A stretch of 64,000 bases of DNA from Planctomycetota bacterium (lineage in GTDB: Bacteria > Planctomycetota > Phycisphaerae > Phycisphaerales > SM1A02), in contig VGXR01000001.1 in assembly GCA_016873255.1 (NCBI GenBank), forward strand, positions 1 to 64,000. The letters run 5' to 3'. The position numbers and the translations under genes are program-made. Shown piece after piece: positions 25,477-33,910 of this stretch. The notes beneath the pieces were generated by a model, which was not told the origin of the DNA, made no database searches, and was given only the letters and a program-made list of their open reading frames with translations. Position 1 is the stretch's first letter, and each line of letters opens with the position of its first letter.

Positions 25477-25509
25477 CCGCCCCCGTGCGCCTTGCGCGCA
25501 CGGGGGCGG
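25477..25509. terminator. Terminator-like hairpin between rpsF and the TSCPD gene
   Basis: A perfect 14-bp stem, CCGCCCCCGTGCGC with GCGCACGGGGGCGG, around a 5-nt loop. It lies between two convergent genes and could stop both. No T-run follows on either strand. Confidence 0.7.
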
Positions 25510-25542
25510 TTGCGTTCAGGTGGGTCCCGCGAAGGGAAGGTC

Positions 25543-25911
25543 TCAGGCCGGGCGGCCGTAGTGCAGCAGGATGTAGCGCGCCACGTAGTCGAGGATGCTG
25601 AGCGCCTCGGGAATGTCCGGGTTGCTCGTGCAGCCCATCGGCTCGAAGCGCATGCCGCGGAAGCGCTCGGCGGCCTCGCCCGCCGCAAGCCCGTGCTGCA
25701 GCGCGAGGCTGAATGCTCGGCAGAATCCCTGGATGAGGCCGGAGAGCGTGGAGCCTTCCTTGCTCATCTTGATGAAGACCTCGCCCGGGCGGCCGTCGGC
25801 GAAGAGGCCGATCGTGAGGTAGCCCTCGTGGCCGTTGATCGCGAACTTGTGCGTGACGGACTTGCGAGTGCTCGGGAGCGTCTCGCGCCGAGAGATGGAC
25901 AGGGTTGACAT
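25543..25911 (-). CDS. Free-standing NrdJ C-terminal (TSCPD) domain protein
   Basis: 122 residues that match the C-terminal domain of B12-dependent class II ribonucleotide reductase NrdJ: RSVTHKF-like KSVTHKFAINGHEGYLTIGL, PGEVFIKMSKEGSTLSGLIQ and MRFEPMGCTSNPDIPEALSI. No reductase catalytic domain is encoded beside it, so it is a separate polypeptide. It could be a detached part of a split NrdJ or a paralogue with another role. It retains a single Cys in the GCTSNP stretch. No SD is obvious. Confidence 0.82.
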   Translation of the reverse strand: MSTLSISRRETLPSTRKSVTHKFAINGHEGYLTIGLFADGRPGEVFIKMSKEGSTLSGLIQGFCRAFSLALQHGLAAGEAAERFRGMRFEPMGCTSNPDIPEALSILDYVARYILLHYGRPA

Positions 25912-26099
25912 CGGGTTCGCCTTGCTCGTCCGTGAGCTGCCAGCGGCGGGACATCGACTGCCCCTGCGCCGCGAACGGTCCGCGGCCGGGGTCCGGGTCG
26001 CGCCTGCCGCCATGCGGGCGCCACCCTGCGTGCCCCTTTCATCGGTCCGGGAGCGCCGAACGGCGCAGACAGACCGGCGAACCGGGCACGCGGGCGGGA

Positions 26100-26131
26100 A
26101 AGATAACGCGCCGCCCCGGGGGAGCGGCGCG
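26100..26131 (-). terminator. Intrinsic terminator of rplI
   Basis: On the minus strand CGCGCCGC (26131-26124) pairs with GCGGCGCG (26114-26107) around a 9-nt loop and is followed by TTATCTTT. It lies 25 nt after the rplI stop. Confidence 0.75.
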
Positions 26132-26156
26132 CCGTGGATCGGATTCCGGAGGGAAA

Positions 26157-26756
26157 TCAGGCCTTGGCCTTCTTGCCCTTCTTGCCCTTCTTGCCCATGT
26201 CCGCGTCCTCGGCGGGGGCGGCCCCCTCGGTGGCGGGAGCCTCCGCGGCGGGCTCCTCGGCCGGGGCGGCCTCGGCGGCCGTCAGGATCTCGAGCGTGCG
26301 GTCCGGCAGCACCTCGATACCCACCTCGGTCCGCAGGTCGCGGTCGAGCTGGATCACGCAGGCGTAGCTGCCGATGCGGCGGATCGGGTTCTGCAGGCGC
26401 ACGGCGCGCATGTCCACCGGGTAGCCGTCGGCCACCAGCTGGTCGGAGATGTCGCGCTGGGTGACGGCGCCGTAGAGGACGCCGGCGTCGTTCACGCTGC
26501 GGATGAGCTTGATGGCCACGCCTTCCATGCGGGCGATGAGCGCCTCGCGCTCGGAGCGCAGCTTGGCCAGCTCGGCCCGCGCCTTCGCGCGCAGGTCCTT
26601 GAGGGCCTCGATCTTCTCGGGGGTCGGCGCCTCGGCAAAGCCGTGCGGTAGCAGGTAGTTGCGGGCGAAGCCGGGCTTCACCTTCACGACGTCCCCGACC
26701 AGGCCCAGGTTCTCGATGGTGCGGTTGAGCAGGAGCTCGACCTTCTTCGTCGCCAT
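26157..26756 (-). CDS. rplI: 50S ribosomal protein L9
   Basis: 199 residues, longer than the usual ~150 because of an acidic Ala/Glu-rich linker and a basic tail (GKKGKKGKKAKA). The N-terminal rRNA-binding domain, VELLLNRTIENLGLVGDVVK and VKPGFARNYLLPHGFA, is standard, and the long connecting helix follows. The start at 26756 is preceded by AAGGA. It lies downstream of ssb on the same strand, separated by 240 nt that carry a 13-bp tandem repeat. Confidence 0.95.
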   Translation of the reverse strand: MATKKVELLLNRTIENLGLVGDVVKVKPGFARNYLLPHGFAEAPTPEKIEALKDLRAKARAELAKLRSEREALIARMEGVAIKLIRSVNDAGVLYGAVTQRDISDQLVADGYPVDMRAVRLQNPIRRIGSYACVIQLDRDLRTEVGIEVLPDRTLEILTAAEAAPAEEPAAEAPATEGAAPAEDADMGKKGKKGKKAKA

Positions 26757-26903
26757 GACGCTGTCCTTCCGCGGCCATGCCGCGTGAGTTAGGGCTGCCT
26801 CGGGGCCCAGCATTGAGGAGGCGCGGCCGTCGTGGCCGCGTGGGTGCAGGCGGACAAGTGTACCGGAAGCCGCAGGGCCGCCAAGGGGTCAAATAGGCCG
26901 GCC

Positions 26904-26948
26904 GGGGCCCCTGTCTGGGGCCCCTGTCTGGGGCCCCTGTCTGGGGCC
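26904..26948. repeat. 13-bp tandem repeat, three copies plus a partial fourth
   Basis: The unit GGGGCCCCTGTCT is repeated exactly three times, followed by GGGGCC. Each unit contains the palindrome GGGGCCCC, so the transcript between ssb and rplI can form several alternative hairpins. The copy number is likely to vary between strains. Confidence 0.9.
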
Positions 26949-26996
26949 ACGGCCGGGAATCAGAGGCCTGGTCCGGAGCCTGCGGGGCCGGGATGG

Positions 26997-27485
26997 TCAG
27001 AACGGGATGTCCTCGTCGGCGACTTCCTGGTGCGGGGCGCCGCCCCGGGCGCCGGCACCGGCCGGGGCACGACCGCCGCCGGCGCCGCGCGCGGGCGCGC
27101 CGCCTTCGTCGGACACGAAGCGCTCACCGCCGCCGCCGTTTCCGCCGCCGCCGCCGCCGCCGCCGAGGAACTGGAAGTTCTCGATGACGACGCGCATCTT
27201 CGAGCGCTTGCCGCCATCCTTGTCCTCCCAGGTGTCGAGCTTGAGGCGCCCTTCGACGAAGAGCGGGCGGCCCTTGGTCATGTACTGCTTGATGACCTCG
27301 GCCTGCTTGCCCCAGGCCTCGCAGTCGACGAACGTGGTCTCCTCGCGCTCCTCGCCTTCCTTGGTGCGGTACTTGCGGTTGACCGCCAGGCCGACCTCGC
27401 ACACCGCCTGGTTGCCAGGCGTGTACTTCAGCTCCGGGTCGCGGGTGAGGTTTCCGATGAGCATCACTTTGTTCAGGTTTGCCAT
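26997..27485 (-). CDS. ssb: Single-stranded DNA-binding protein
   Basis: 162 residues. The OB-fold core (NLNKVMLIGNLTRDPELKYT, WGKQAEVIKQYMTKGRPLFV, KMRVVIENFQFL) is typical. A Gly-rich flexible linker (residues about 115-150) leads to the acidic tip DEDIPF, the docking site for SSB partner proteins. The start at 27485 is preceded by AAGGAG. It is separated from rpsF and placed upstream of rplI on the minus strand. Confidence 0.97.
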   Translation of the reverse strand: MANLNKVMLIGNLTRDPELKYTPGNQAVCEVGLAVNRKYRTKEGEEREETTFVDCEAWGKQAEVIKQYMTKGRPLFVEGRLKLDTWEDKDGGKRSKMRVVIENFQFLGGGGGGGGNGGGGERFVSDEGGAPARGAGGGRAPAGAGARGGAPHQEVADEDIPF

Positions 27486-27820
27486 GACTGACTCCTTCGT
27501 GTTCCGTGGAGGGCGTCCTCGGCCCCAGGCCTGGGCGCCCTGCCCGTGCGTCCGTGCCGGCGCCTGCTGGCACCGTTCTGGAGGGAAGTATCGCGCCTGC
27601 GGATGAAGCATCTGGGGAGTCTGGCCCTTTTTCCGGCCAGAAACCCAGATTCCCGGCAGTCGGGGCCGACCTGCAAAAAAAGTCAGGGGCGGGTGATCCG
27701 CCCTGCGCCCCTTTCGCGCCTCTCCTGTCGGACCGGATCCCTTCCTCCCGGTCCAGACCGGCGCCGAGGCCCCTTACCTCACGCCGGATCTCCACGGCAC
27801 CCCTTCGCTTGGAGCTAGAC
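27486..27820. other. Divergent intergenic region, ssb / sorted secreted protein
   Basis: 335 bp with no convincing gene. It contains a hairpin (CTGGCC-CTTTTTCC-GGCCAG, around 27629-27648), an A7 run near 27676, and the ribosome site GGAG at 27811-27814 for the plus-strand gene. I see no confident -35/-10 pair for either gene. Confidence 0.4.
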
Positions 27821-28534
27821 ATGTTGAACAAGACCCTGATCGTGGCCGGAGCATCGGCCTTGCTGGCAGCCTCGGCGGACGCAGCCGTGGTGACGAGCTG
27901 GAACTTCAACGCGGCGAACCGCGCGGCGGTGAACGCCCGCGGCAGCACGGCCATCGCGGTCGGCGGAACGGCGCTCGGCTTCGCCACGGGGTCGTCATTC
28001 GACACCGCGGGCGGCACGAACCGCGCCATGCGGATCGGAAACTTCAACGCCGCGACCAACGCCTCGGGACGCCGGGGTGCGCAGTTCCAGGCAAACACCA
28101 ACGGCTTCAGCTTCATCTCGGTCGGGTTCGCCCTCTCCGGTCAAGCTCGCTCGAGCCGCTGGGGTCAGTTTCAGTACTCGACGAATGCCGGACGCACCTA
28201 CACGGTCGCCGGGCTCTCGAATGCCGGCCGGTTCCGAGTCAAGGCCAACGGCACCTTCACTCGCTTCGCCTACAACCTTTCGTTCGTGGATGGCGTTTCG
28301 GACAACACCAAGTTCCGCTTCCGAATCGTCGCGGTCAAGGACCCGACGTCGGGACGATTCATCGGAGCGAATGGCGCTCCGATGCTCGGCTCCGCGTTCT
28401 GGAACCTCGATCGGGTCCTGGTGACCGGAACCTCGAACGGCAGCAACATGGACGGAGGGGCCAATCCCGCCCCTGGCGCCATCGCCCTCCTCGCGTTCGC
28501 CGGCGCCGTCGGCGCCACGCGCCGCCGCGCCTGA
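27821..28534 (+). CDS. Secreted protein with PEP-CTERM-like sorting signal
   Basis: 237 residues. The signal peptide is MLNKTLIVAGASALLAASADA. The mature part is rich in Asn, Gly, Ser and Thr (for example NFNAATNASGRRGAQ) and looks beta-stranded. The C-terminus has the tripartite pattern of exosortase substrates: PAPGA, a hydrophobic stretch (IALLAFAGAVGA) and a final RRR. The PAPGA form is common in Phycisphaerae. Such proteins are cut and anchored or released at the outer surface; the function of this one is unknown. No exosortase is encoded in the window. The start follows TTGGAG. Confidence 0.8.
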   Translation: MLNKTLIVAGASALLAASADAAVVTSWNFNAANRAAVNARGSTAIAVGGTALGFATGSSFDTAGGTNRAMRIGNFNAATNASGRRGAQFQANTNGFSFISVGFALSGQARSSRWGQFQYSTNAGRTYTVAGLSNAGRFRVKANGTFTRFAYNLSFVDGVSDNTKFRFRIVAVKDPTSGRFIGANGAPMLGSAFWNLDRVLVTGTSNGSNMDGGANPAPGAIALLAFAGAVGATRRRA

Positions 28535-28575
28535 CAGATCACATCGGTCCTCGGGAAAGGACCAGTTGTTCCAAA

Positions 28576-28591
28576 CCGTCCCTCGGGACGG
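28576..28591. terminator. Small hairpin after the sorted-protein gene
   Basis: CCGTCC-CTCG-GGACGG, a 6-bp stem with a tetraloop, 42 nt after the stop codon. Confidence 0.45.
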
Positions 28592-28597
28592 CTTCCT

Positions 28598-28630
28598 CCG
28601 ACCGCGCACTCCACGCCTGTGCGCGGTCGG
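28598..28630. terminator. Terminator-like hairpin between the sorted-protein gene and mfd
   Basis: A perfect 12-bp stem (CCGACCGCGCAC with GTGCGCGGTCGG) with a 9-nt loop lies between convergent genes. On the plus strand it is followed by GGGCTTGCTTG, which has only a weak T content. Confidence 0.65.
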
Positions 28631-28660
28631 GGGCTTGCTTGCGGGTTCGGGCGGCGGCAC

Positions 28661-31600
28661 TCAGGCGGCCTGCAGCCGGCGCCTGAGGAGCTGCACGAGC
28701 GCGCGCGGCTCGAGGAATGCCTTCGAGGGCCGTAGGAACACGTCGATGAGCCCGCGCTCGTCGGGCTGGCCGACCACGCGCACGGTGCCCTGCACCCCGG
28801 CAAGGCGCGAGCGGAGCGCCTCGGAGTCGAGGGTGCGGAACACCACGTCCTGCTCGCGCCGCGCCACCGAGCGCACGCCGAGGAGGGTGGCCGCGAGGCG
28901 CACCTCGGCCAGGTCGAGGAGGAGCTGCACGCCCGCGGGCGGCGCGCCGTAGGCGCTGTCGAGGTCCGTGCGCACCTTCGCAAGCTGCGCGGGCTCGCGC
29001 GCGCCCGCGATGCGCCGGTAGGCCTCCATGCGCCGCAGGTCGCTCGGGATGTAGCCCCGCGGGATGCTGGCGGCGACGCCGATGTCGAGCACCGTGTCGC
29101 TCGGCACCACGCGCTCCTCGCTGCGCAGCTCGCCCACGGCCTGCTCGAGCAGCTGGCAGTACATCTCGTAGCCGACCGTCGCGATGTGGCCGCTCTGCTC
29201 CGCGCCGAGCAGGTTGCCCGCACCGCGGATCTCGAGGTCGCGCATGGCGATCCGGAAGCCCGCGCCGAGCATCGAGTAGTCCTCGATGGCCTTCAGGCGC
29301 TTCATGGCGTCCTCGGTGACGGTGCGGTCCTGCGGCAGCGTGAGGTAGCAGTACGCCCGGTGCCGCGAGCGCCCCACGCGGCCGCGCAGCTGGTGCAGCT
29401 CGGCCAGTCCGTAGATGTTGGCGTCGTGGATCACCATCGTGTTGGCGGTGGGGATGTCGATGCCGCTCTCGATGATGGTGGTGCTCACGAGGACGTCCGC
29501 CTCGTGGCGCATGAAGGCGAGCATGACGCCCTCGAGCATCGCCGGGGTCATCTGGCCGTGGCCGACGATGACGCGCGCCTCGGGCACCAGCTCCTTCACC
29601 TGCGCGGCCACCTCCTCGATGTCGTGCACGCGGTTGTGCACGAAGAACACCTGGCCCTCGCGCGCAAGCTCGCGGCGGATGGCCTGCTGCACCCGGCGCG
29701 GGTTCCAGGGGATCACCTCGGTCACGATGGCGCGCCGGTCGGGCGGCGGCGTGGTGAGGCTCGAGATGTCGCGCAGGCCGAGGAGGCTCATGTGCAGCGT
29801 GCGCGGGATGGGCGTGGCGCTCAGCGTGAGCACGTCGGCCGTGAGCCTGAAGCCGAGGAGCCGCTGCTTGTGCTCGACGCCGAAGCGCTGCTCCTCGTCG
29901 ACGACCACGACGCCGAGGTCCTTGAAGCGCACGTCCTCGCTGAGCAGGCGGTGCGTGCCGATGACGACGTCCACCTGGCCCTTGGCGAGGTCCTCGAGGA
30001 TCCTGCGGCTCTCGGCGCCGCCCTTGAACCGCGAGAGGCTCTCGATGCGGAACGGGTAGGCGCGGAAGCGGTCGCGGAAGGTGCGCTCGTGCTGCTCGGC
30101 GAGCACCGTGGTCGGCACCAGCACGGCCACCTGGCGGCCGCTCTCCACGGCCTTGAAGGCGGCGCGGATCGCCACCTCGGTCTTGCCGAAGCCGACGTCG
30201 CCGCAGATGAGGCGGTCCATCGGGCGCGCGCCCTGCATGTCGCGCTTCACCGCGGCGATGGCGGTGAGCTGGTCCTCGGTCTCGGTGTAAGGGAAGTCCG
30301 ACTCGAACTCGCGCATCCACGCGGTGTCGTCGGGGAAGCGGATGCCGGACGTCGCCTCGCGCGCCGCCTGGATGCGGAGCATCTCGCCGGCGAGGTCGAG
30401 GACCGACTCGCGGACGCGCTCCTTCTGCGCCTTCCAGCGCTTGCCGCCGAGCGTGGAGAGCTGCGGCCGCGCGGCGCCGGAGCCCACGTAGCGCTGCACG
30501 AGGTCGATCTTGGAGGCCGGCACGTGGAGGCGGGCGCCCTCGGAGAACTCGAGCGTGAGGAACTCCTCCTCGCCCGACTCCCTCCCCTCCTTGGCGGCCA
30601 TGAGCTGCAGGCCCGCGAAGCGCGCGATCCCGTGGTCGCGGTGCACCACGTAGTCGCCCGGGCCGAACTGCAGGAACGCATCGCGCGTCCCCGCGCCGCC
30701 CACGCGCTGGACGCGCCGGCGCGTGCCGAAGCGGTTGAGCACCTCGTGCTGAGGCACCACCGCAAGCGGCGCGGCGCCGTCCCAGGCGAATCCGCGGTGG
30801 ACGTGCATTCGCACGCGCGGGACGCGCGCCGCAGGCACGTGCTCGGCGAGCAGCTCGGCCGCGCGCGCAAGCTCGCCGTCGGTGTCGCAGCAGAGGACGG
30901 CAGGCATGCGCGCCGCGACGGCAGCGAGCTCGCCGAACGCGGCCTTCACCTCGTCGTCGAACGCGGGCAGCGCCTCCACGGGAAGCCGCACCACGCGGTC
31001 GGAGGCGTTGGTCGAACTGAAGCCGTTGACGTCCACCACCGCGTGGCAGCGGCGCCCGAGCGCCTTGAAGAGCTCCTGCACCGAGAGCACGCCGTGCCCG
31101 TCGCTCACCCGCTCCCAGTAGCCGCGCCCCTGCTCGAGGACCTCCGCCAGCTCGGCCACGATGCACGCCGTGCCCGCGGGAAGCAGCTCGGCGGCCGGCA
31201 CCTTCCCCTCGTCGTCCACCAGCGCCTGCGGGCTGGCGCCGACGAGCTGCGCCTCCTGCACGCGGCGGTCGCTGGCCTGCGTGGCGAGGTCGATCTCGAA
31301 GATCCGCTCCACGTCGTCGCCGAAGAAGTCGAGCCGCACGGGCAGCGCGCCGCCCGGCGGGAAGATGTCCATCACGCCGCCGCGCACCGCGAACTCGCCG
31401 GGGTTCTCGATGGCATCGGTGCGCGAGTAGCCGGCATCGGCAAGCCACTCCGCGAGGGCGCGCGGCGCGCACCGCTCGCCCTCGCGCACCACGCGCAGGA
31501 GGCGGGGAAGGAGCTCCGGCCCCGGCACCATCTGCATGAGCGACGGGACCGGCGCCACCAGGATGCCCGGCGCGCGGCCCTCGGCGAGCCGCCGCACCAC

Positions 31601-31939
31601 GGCGAGGCGCTCCGCCAGCAGATCGAGCGCCGACCCGCCCTCGCCCGGGATGCCCTCGAGCGCCGGCATCAGCGCAGGCTCCGGCCCCAGGCCCGCCGCA
31701 TGGAGGTCCGCGAGTTCCGCGAACGCCTCGTCGGCCTCGTCGAGGTGCGCGGTGACGAGGAGCACCGTCCGGCCCGTGCGCGCGGCGAGCGCGGCGGCCA
31801 CGAACGACGAGCTGCTCCCCGCCGCGCCGCGGCACGACGAAGCCCCGCCCGCCTCGACGTTGGTGACGAGGGGGTCGAGCGCGCGATCTGCGAGCAGCCC
31901 GCCGAGGGCGGCGAGCGATGCGTCCGGTGCGGATGGCAT
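28661..31939 (-). CDS. mfd: Transcription-repair coupling factor
   Basis: 1092 residues, close to the usual ~1150. The UvrB-like N-terminal region, the RNA-polymerase-interaction domain (GDYVVHRDHGIARFAGLQ) and the RecG-like translocase are all visible. Walker A is CGDVGFGKTEVAIRAAFKA, and motif II (DEEQRF) reads VVDEEQRFGVEHKQ. Mfd removes RNA polymerase stalled at DNA damage and recruits UvrA. It overlaps the comEA-like gene by one base (TGATG) and is the last gene of a three-gene run. Confidence 0.97.
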   Translation of the reverse strand: MPSAPDASLAALGGLLADRALDPLVTNVEAGGASSCRGAAGSSSSFVAAALAARTGRTVLLVTAHLDEADEAFAELADLHAAGLGPEPALMPALEGIPGEGGSALDLLAERLAVVRRLAEGRAPGILVAPVPSLMQMVPGPELLPRLLRVVREGERCAPRALAEWLADAGYSRTDAIENPGEFAVRGGVMDIFPPGGALPVRLDFFGDDVERIFEIDLATQASDRRVQEAQLVGASPQALVDDEGKVPAAELLPAGTACIVAELAEVLEQGRGYWERVSDGHGVLSVQELFKALGRRCHAVVDVNGFSSTNASDRVVRLPVEALPAFDDEVKAAFGELAAVAARMPAVLCCDTDGELARAAELLAEHVPAARVPRVRMHVHRGFAWDGAAPLAVVPQHEVLNRFGTRRRVQRVGGAGTRDAFLQFGPGDYVVHRDHGIARFAGLQLMAAKEGRESGEEEFLTLEFSEGARLHVPASKIDLVQRYVGSGAARPQLSTLGGKRWKAQKERVRESVLDLAGEMLRIQAAREATSGIRFPDDTAWMREFESDFPYTETEDQLTAIAAVKRDMQGARPMDRLICGDVGFGKTEVAIRAAFKAVESGRQVAVLVPTTVLAEQHERTFRDRFRAYPFRIESLSRFKGGAESRRILEDLAKGQVDVVIGTHRLLSEDVRFKDLGVVVVDEEQRFGVEHKQRLLGFRLTADVLTLSATPIPRTLHMSLLGLRDISSLTTPPPDRRAIVTEVIPWNPRRVQQAIRRELAREGQVFFVHNRVHDIEEVAAQVKELVPEARVIVGHGQMTPAMLEGVMLAFMRHEADVLVSTTIIESGIDIPTANTMVIHDANIYGLAELHQLRGRVGRSRHRAYCYLTLPQDRTVTEDAMKRLKAIEDYSMLGAGFRIAMRDLEIRGAGNLLGAEQSGHIATVGYEMYCQLLEQAVGELRSEERVVPSDTVLDIGVAASIPRGYIPSDLRRMEAYRRIAGAREPAQLAKVRTDLDSAYGAPPAGVQLLLDLAEVRLAATLLGVRSVARREQDVVFRTLDSEALRSRLAGVQGTVRVVGQPDERGLIDVFLRPSKAFLEPRALVQLLRRRLQAA

Positions 31940-32283
31940 CAGCGAACAGCGTAGGCGGAACCCGCGGGCGCCGCGCCGGCGCGCAGGTGCGGGCGCACCT
32001 TGGCGAGGAGCCCCGGCCCGATGCCGCGCACGCGGTCGAGGTCGTCCACCGTCCGGAACGGGCCGCGGTCGGCACGGTCGGCCACGATGGCGGAAGCCAC
32101 CGACGGCCCGACGCCGGGGAGGAGCTCAAGCTCCTCGGCCGGGGCGGCGTTCACGTCGAGCGTGCGGAGCGCCGGTCCGCTCGAGGGATCCGAGGCGGGA
32201 ATGCGGGCGATGGCCCCGGCGCACAGCGCGCAGAGCACCGCCGCCACGCCCGCTCGGCGCGCGAACCACCACGTGCGCCGCAT
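31939..32283 (-). CDS. ComEA-like helix-hairpin-helix DNA-binding protein
   Basis: 114 residues: a short basic start, one N-terminal membrane anchor or signal (AGVAAVLCALCAGAIA) and a tandem helix-hairpin-helix domain, LDVNAAPAEELELLPGVGPS and FRTVDDLDRVRGIGPGLLAK. ComEA-type proteins bind incoming DNA at the cell surface during natural transformation, and similar proteins occur in bacteria of unknown competence. It is coupled to mfd downstream and starts 1 nt after the stop of the GH10-like gene. Confidence 0.85.
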   Translation of the reverse strand: MRRTWWFARRAGVAAVLCALCAGAIARIPASDPSSGPALRTLDVNAAPAEELELLPGVGPSVASAIVADRADRGPFRTVDDLDRVRGIGPGLLAKVRPHLRAGAAPAGSAYAVR

Positions 32284-32284
32284 G

Positions 32285-33817
32285 TCAGTCCCCCGATCCC
32301 GCGGCGGTCGCGTCGCTTGCGTCGGCAACCGCACCCGCGAAGGGCCCGAGCGGCGTCCGCAGCCTGCGGCGCGTCGCGAGCAGGCGTTCCGCCGCGGGCT
32401 TCGGTGAGCCATCCGGCGCGAACAGGCCGGAGTCGCGGATGCCGTAGCCGGCGTCGTCGCGAAGCCGGTCCCAGACCACCAGGTGCACGTTGGGATTGGC
32501 CAGCGCGATCTGGAAGACCATGGGCGCCCACGCTCCCTGCGAACGCGCGCTCCACGGCTCGCGCCACCAGCCGGTGCCGACGTCGGGCTGCGGCGCGCTC
32601 GGCACCGCGCATGCGCTGAGCACGATCGGCGGCATCTCCTTGCGGCTGGTGAATCGCTCCACCATCGCGCAGACCTGCATGAGGTCGCGCGCACCCTGCC
32701 CGGGTGCCGTGCCTCCGAGCAGCACGGGAAGGCCGACCATGTCCATGGGCACGCCCTCCGCCAGCAGCGCGCGGATGTAGACGATGGCGCCGATGGCCCG
32801 CTCGGTGGCGGGCGGGATGTCGCTGAACGGGTCGCCGACCTCAACGAGGAGCTTGGCGTTCTTCACCAGCTGGCGCACGGTGACGCCGGCCATGCGAGTC
32901 ACGCTCACCATCGCCTCGGTGGTGAGCGGCGCGGCCTCGTTCAGGTGCACCGACGCGGCAGTGTTCCAGATGGGGTTCAGCGGCGCATACCGGGCCACCA
33001 CCTCGCGGATGAAGAGGTAGAGCCGGTCCTTGAGCTTCGCCGGGTCGGCAAGCGACGGGCGCACCCACCCGGGCACGCCGGCCGCACCGGCGTCGAGCAG
33101 CGGACCCGCGATGATCTTGCGCCCGGACTTCTTGGCCCACGCCATCCAGCGGTCGACCTGGTCGAAGGAGAACTTGCCCTGCGTGGGCTCGATCAGGCTC
33201 CAGGGCGTGGGCACGCGCACGGTGTCGAACTGCGACGAGAGCACCTGGGTCAGCTGCTCTGGCGCCTTCTCGATTGGAACCCGGATGCCGAGCGCGTAGT
33301 CGGGCGCCTTGGCCCCGAAGCGGCGGTGGAGCTGCCATTCGGTGCGCTTCATCACCAGCTGCTCGCTGGCGAAGATGCCGAGCGCCAGCGCGTCGCGGTG
33401 GAGCAGCTCCGACCGCACCGGGTCCGGCTCGGTCATGCCCATCACGAACGTCGTTCGCGCCTGCTCGAACTTCTCGAACGCCTCGGGGGCCTTCGCCGGG
33501 TCGAGGAAGAGCCAGTTCTCGCTCTTCTCCAGGAACAGCTTGATGCGGTGGCGCGCCAGTTCCTCGTACAGCCGGTAGGGCTCCTCGCGCTGGCGCAGCA
33601 GGCAGGTCTGCAGCATCAGCCGACCGGCCTTGCCGGCATCGACCTCCAGCGAGAACGCGAGCGCCGCATGGGTGTCCGACGTCTTGCACGTGATGCAGCC
33701 GTCACGGAACGCGATGCCGCCCTTGCGGGAGGTGTCGTCCGATCCGAGCAGGTGCGCGTTGACCAGCGGCCACTGCGTGGCCAGTCCGCGCTCATCGTGC
33801 ACGAGGAACCGCAGCAT
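32285..33817 (-). CDS. GH10-like (xylanase-fold) protein lacking the usual nucleophile
   Basis: 510 residues, no signal peptide. After a beta-rich N-terminal module (to about residue 165), a TIM-barrel resembling glycoside hydrolase family 10 follows: FDTVRVPTPWSLIEPTQGKF, then HLNEA with E294 at the acid/base position, and PPIVLSACAVPS (about 397-408) where active GH10 enzymes have the nucleophile in TE(L/F)D. Here that stretch reads S-A-C-A, so the nucleophile appears to be missing. It is intracellular by sequence. A TACACT box lies 9 nt before the start. Confidence 0.65.
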   Translation of the reverse strand: MLRFLVHDERGLATQWPLVNAHLLGSDDTSRKGGIAFRDGCITCKTSDTHAALAFSLEVDAGKAGRLMLQTCLLRQREEPYRLYEELARHRIKLFLEKSENWLFLDPAKAPEAFEKFEQARTTFVMGMTEPDPVRSELLHRDALALGIFASEQLVMKRTEWQLHRRFGAKAPDYALGIRVPIEKAPEQLTQVLSSQFDTVRVPTPWSLIEPTQGKFSFDQVDRWMAWAKKSGRKIIAGPLLDAGAAGVPGWVRPSLADPAKLKDRLYLFIREVVARYAPLNPIWNTAASVHLNEAAPLTTEAMVSVTRMAGVTVRQLVKNAKLLVEVGDPFSDIPPATERAIGAIVYIRALLAEGVPMDMVGLPVLLGGTAPGQGARDLMQVCAMVERFTSRKEMPPIVLSACAVPSAPQPDVGTGWWREPWSARSQGAWAPMVFQIALANPNVHLVVWDRLRDDAGYGIRDSGLFAPDGSPKPAAERLLATRRRLRTPLGPFAGAVADASDATAAGSGD

Positions 33818-33826
33818 TCGCGGGCG

Positions 33827-33832
33827 AGTGTA
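33827..33832 (-). promoter_or_regulatory. Candidate -10 box (TACACT), GH10-like gene
   Basis: TACACT on the minus strand ends 9 nt before the ATG at 33817. Confidence 0.45.
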
Positions 33833-33897
33833 TCCGCCATGCGCGGATTGCCGGCAATGCAGGCGAAAGCGCGCGGCATCGGCGGCGCGCCGGCAGA

Positions 33898-33903
33898 TAC
33901 GAT
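33898..33903 (+). promoter_or_regulatory. Candidate -10 box (TACGAT), purC
   Basis: TACGAT ends 7 nt before the purC ATG; there is no room for a Shine-Dalgarno sequence between a start site here and the ATG. Confidence 0.5.
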
Positions 33904-33910
33904 CGGTTCC

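Noticed and set aside
27506-27820. N-terminal extension of the sorted secreted protein
   Set aside because: The extra 105 codons would bury the signal peptide. The ATG at 27821 has a Shine-Dalgarno sequence and starts a proper signal.
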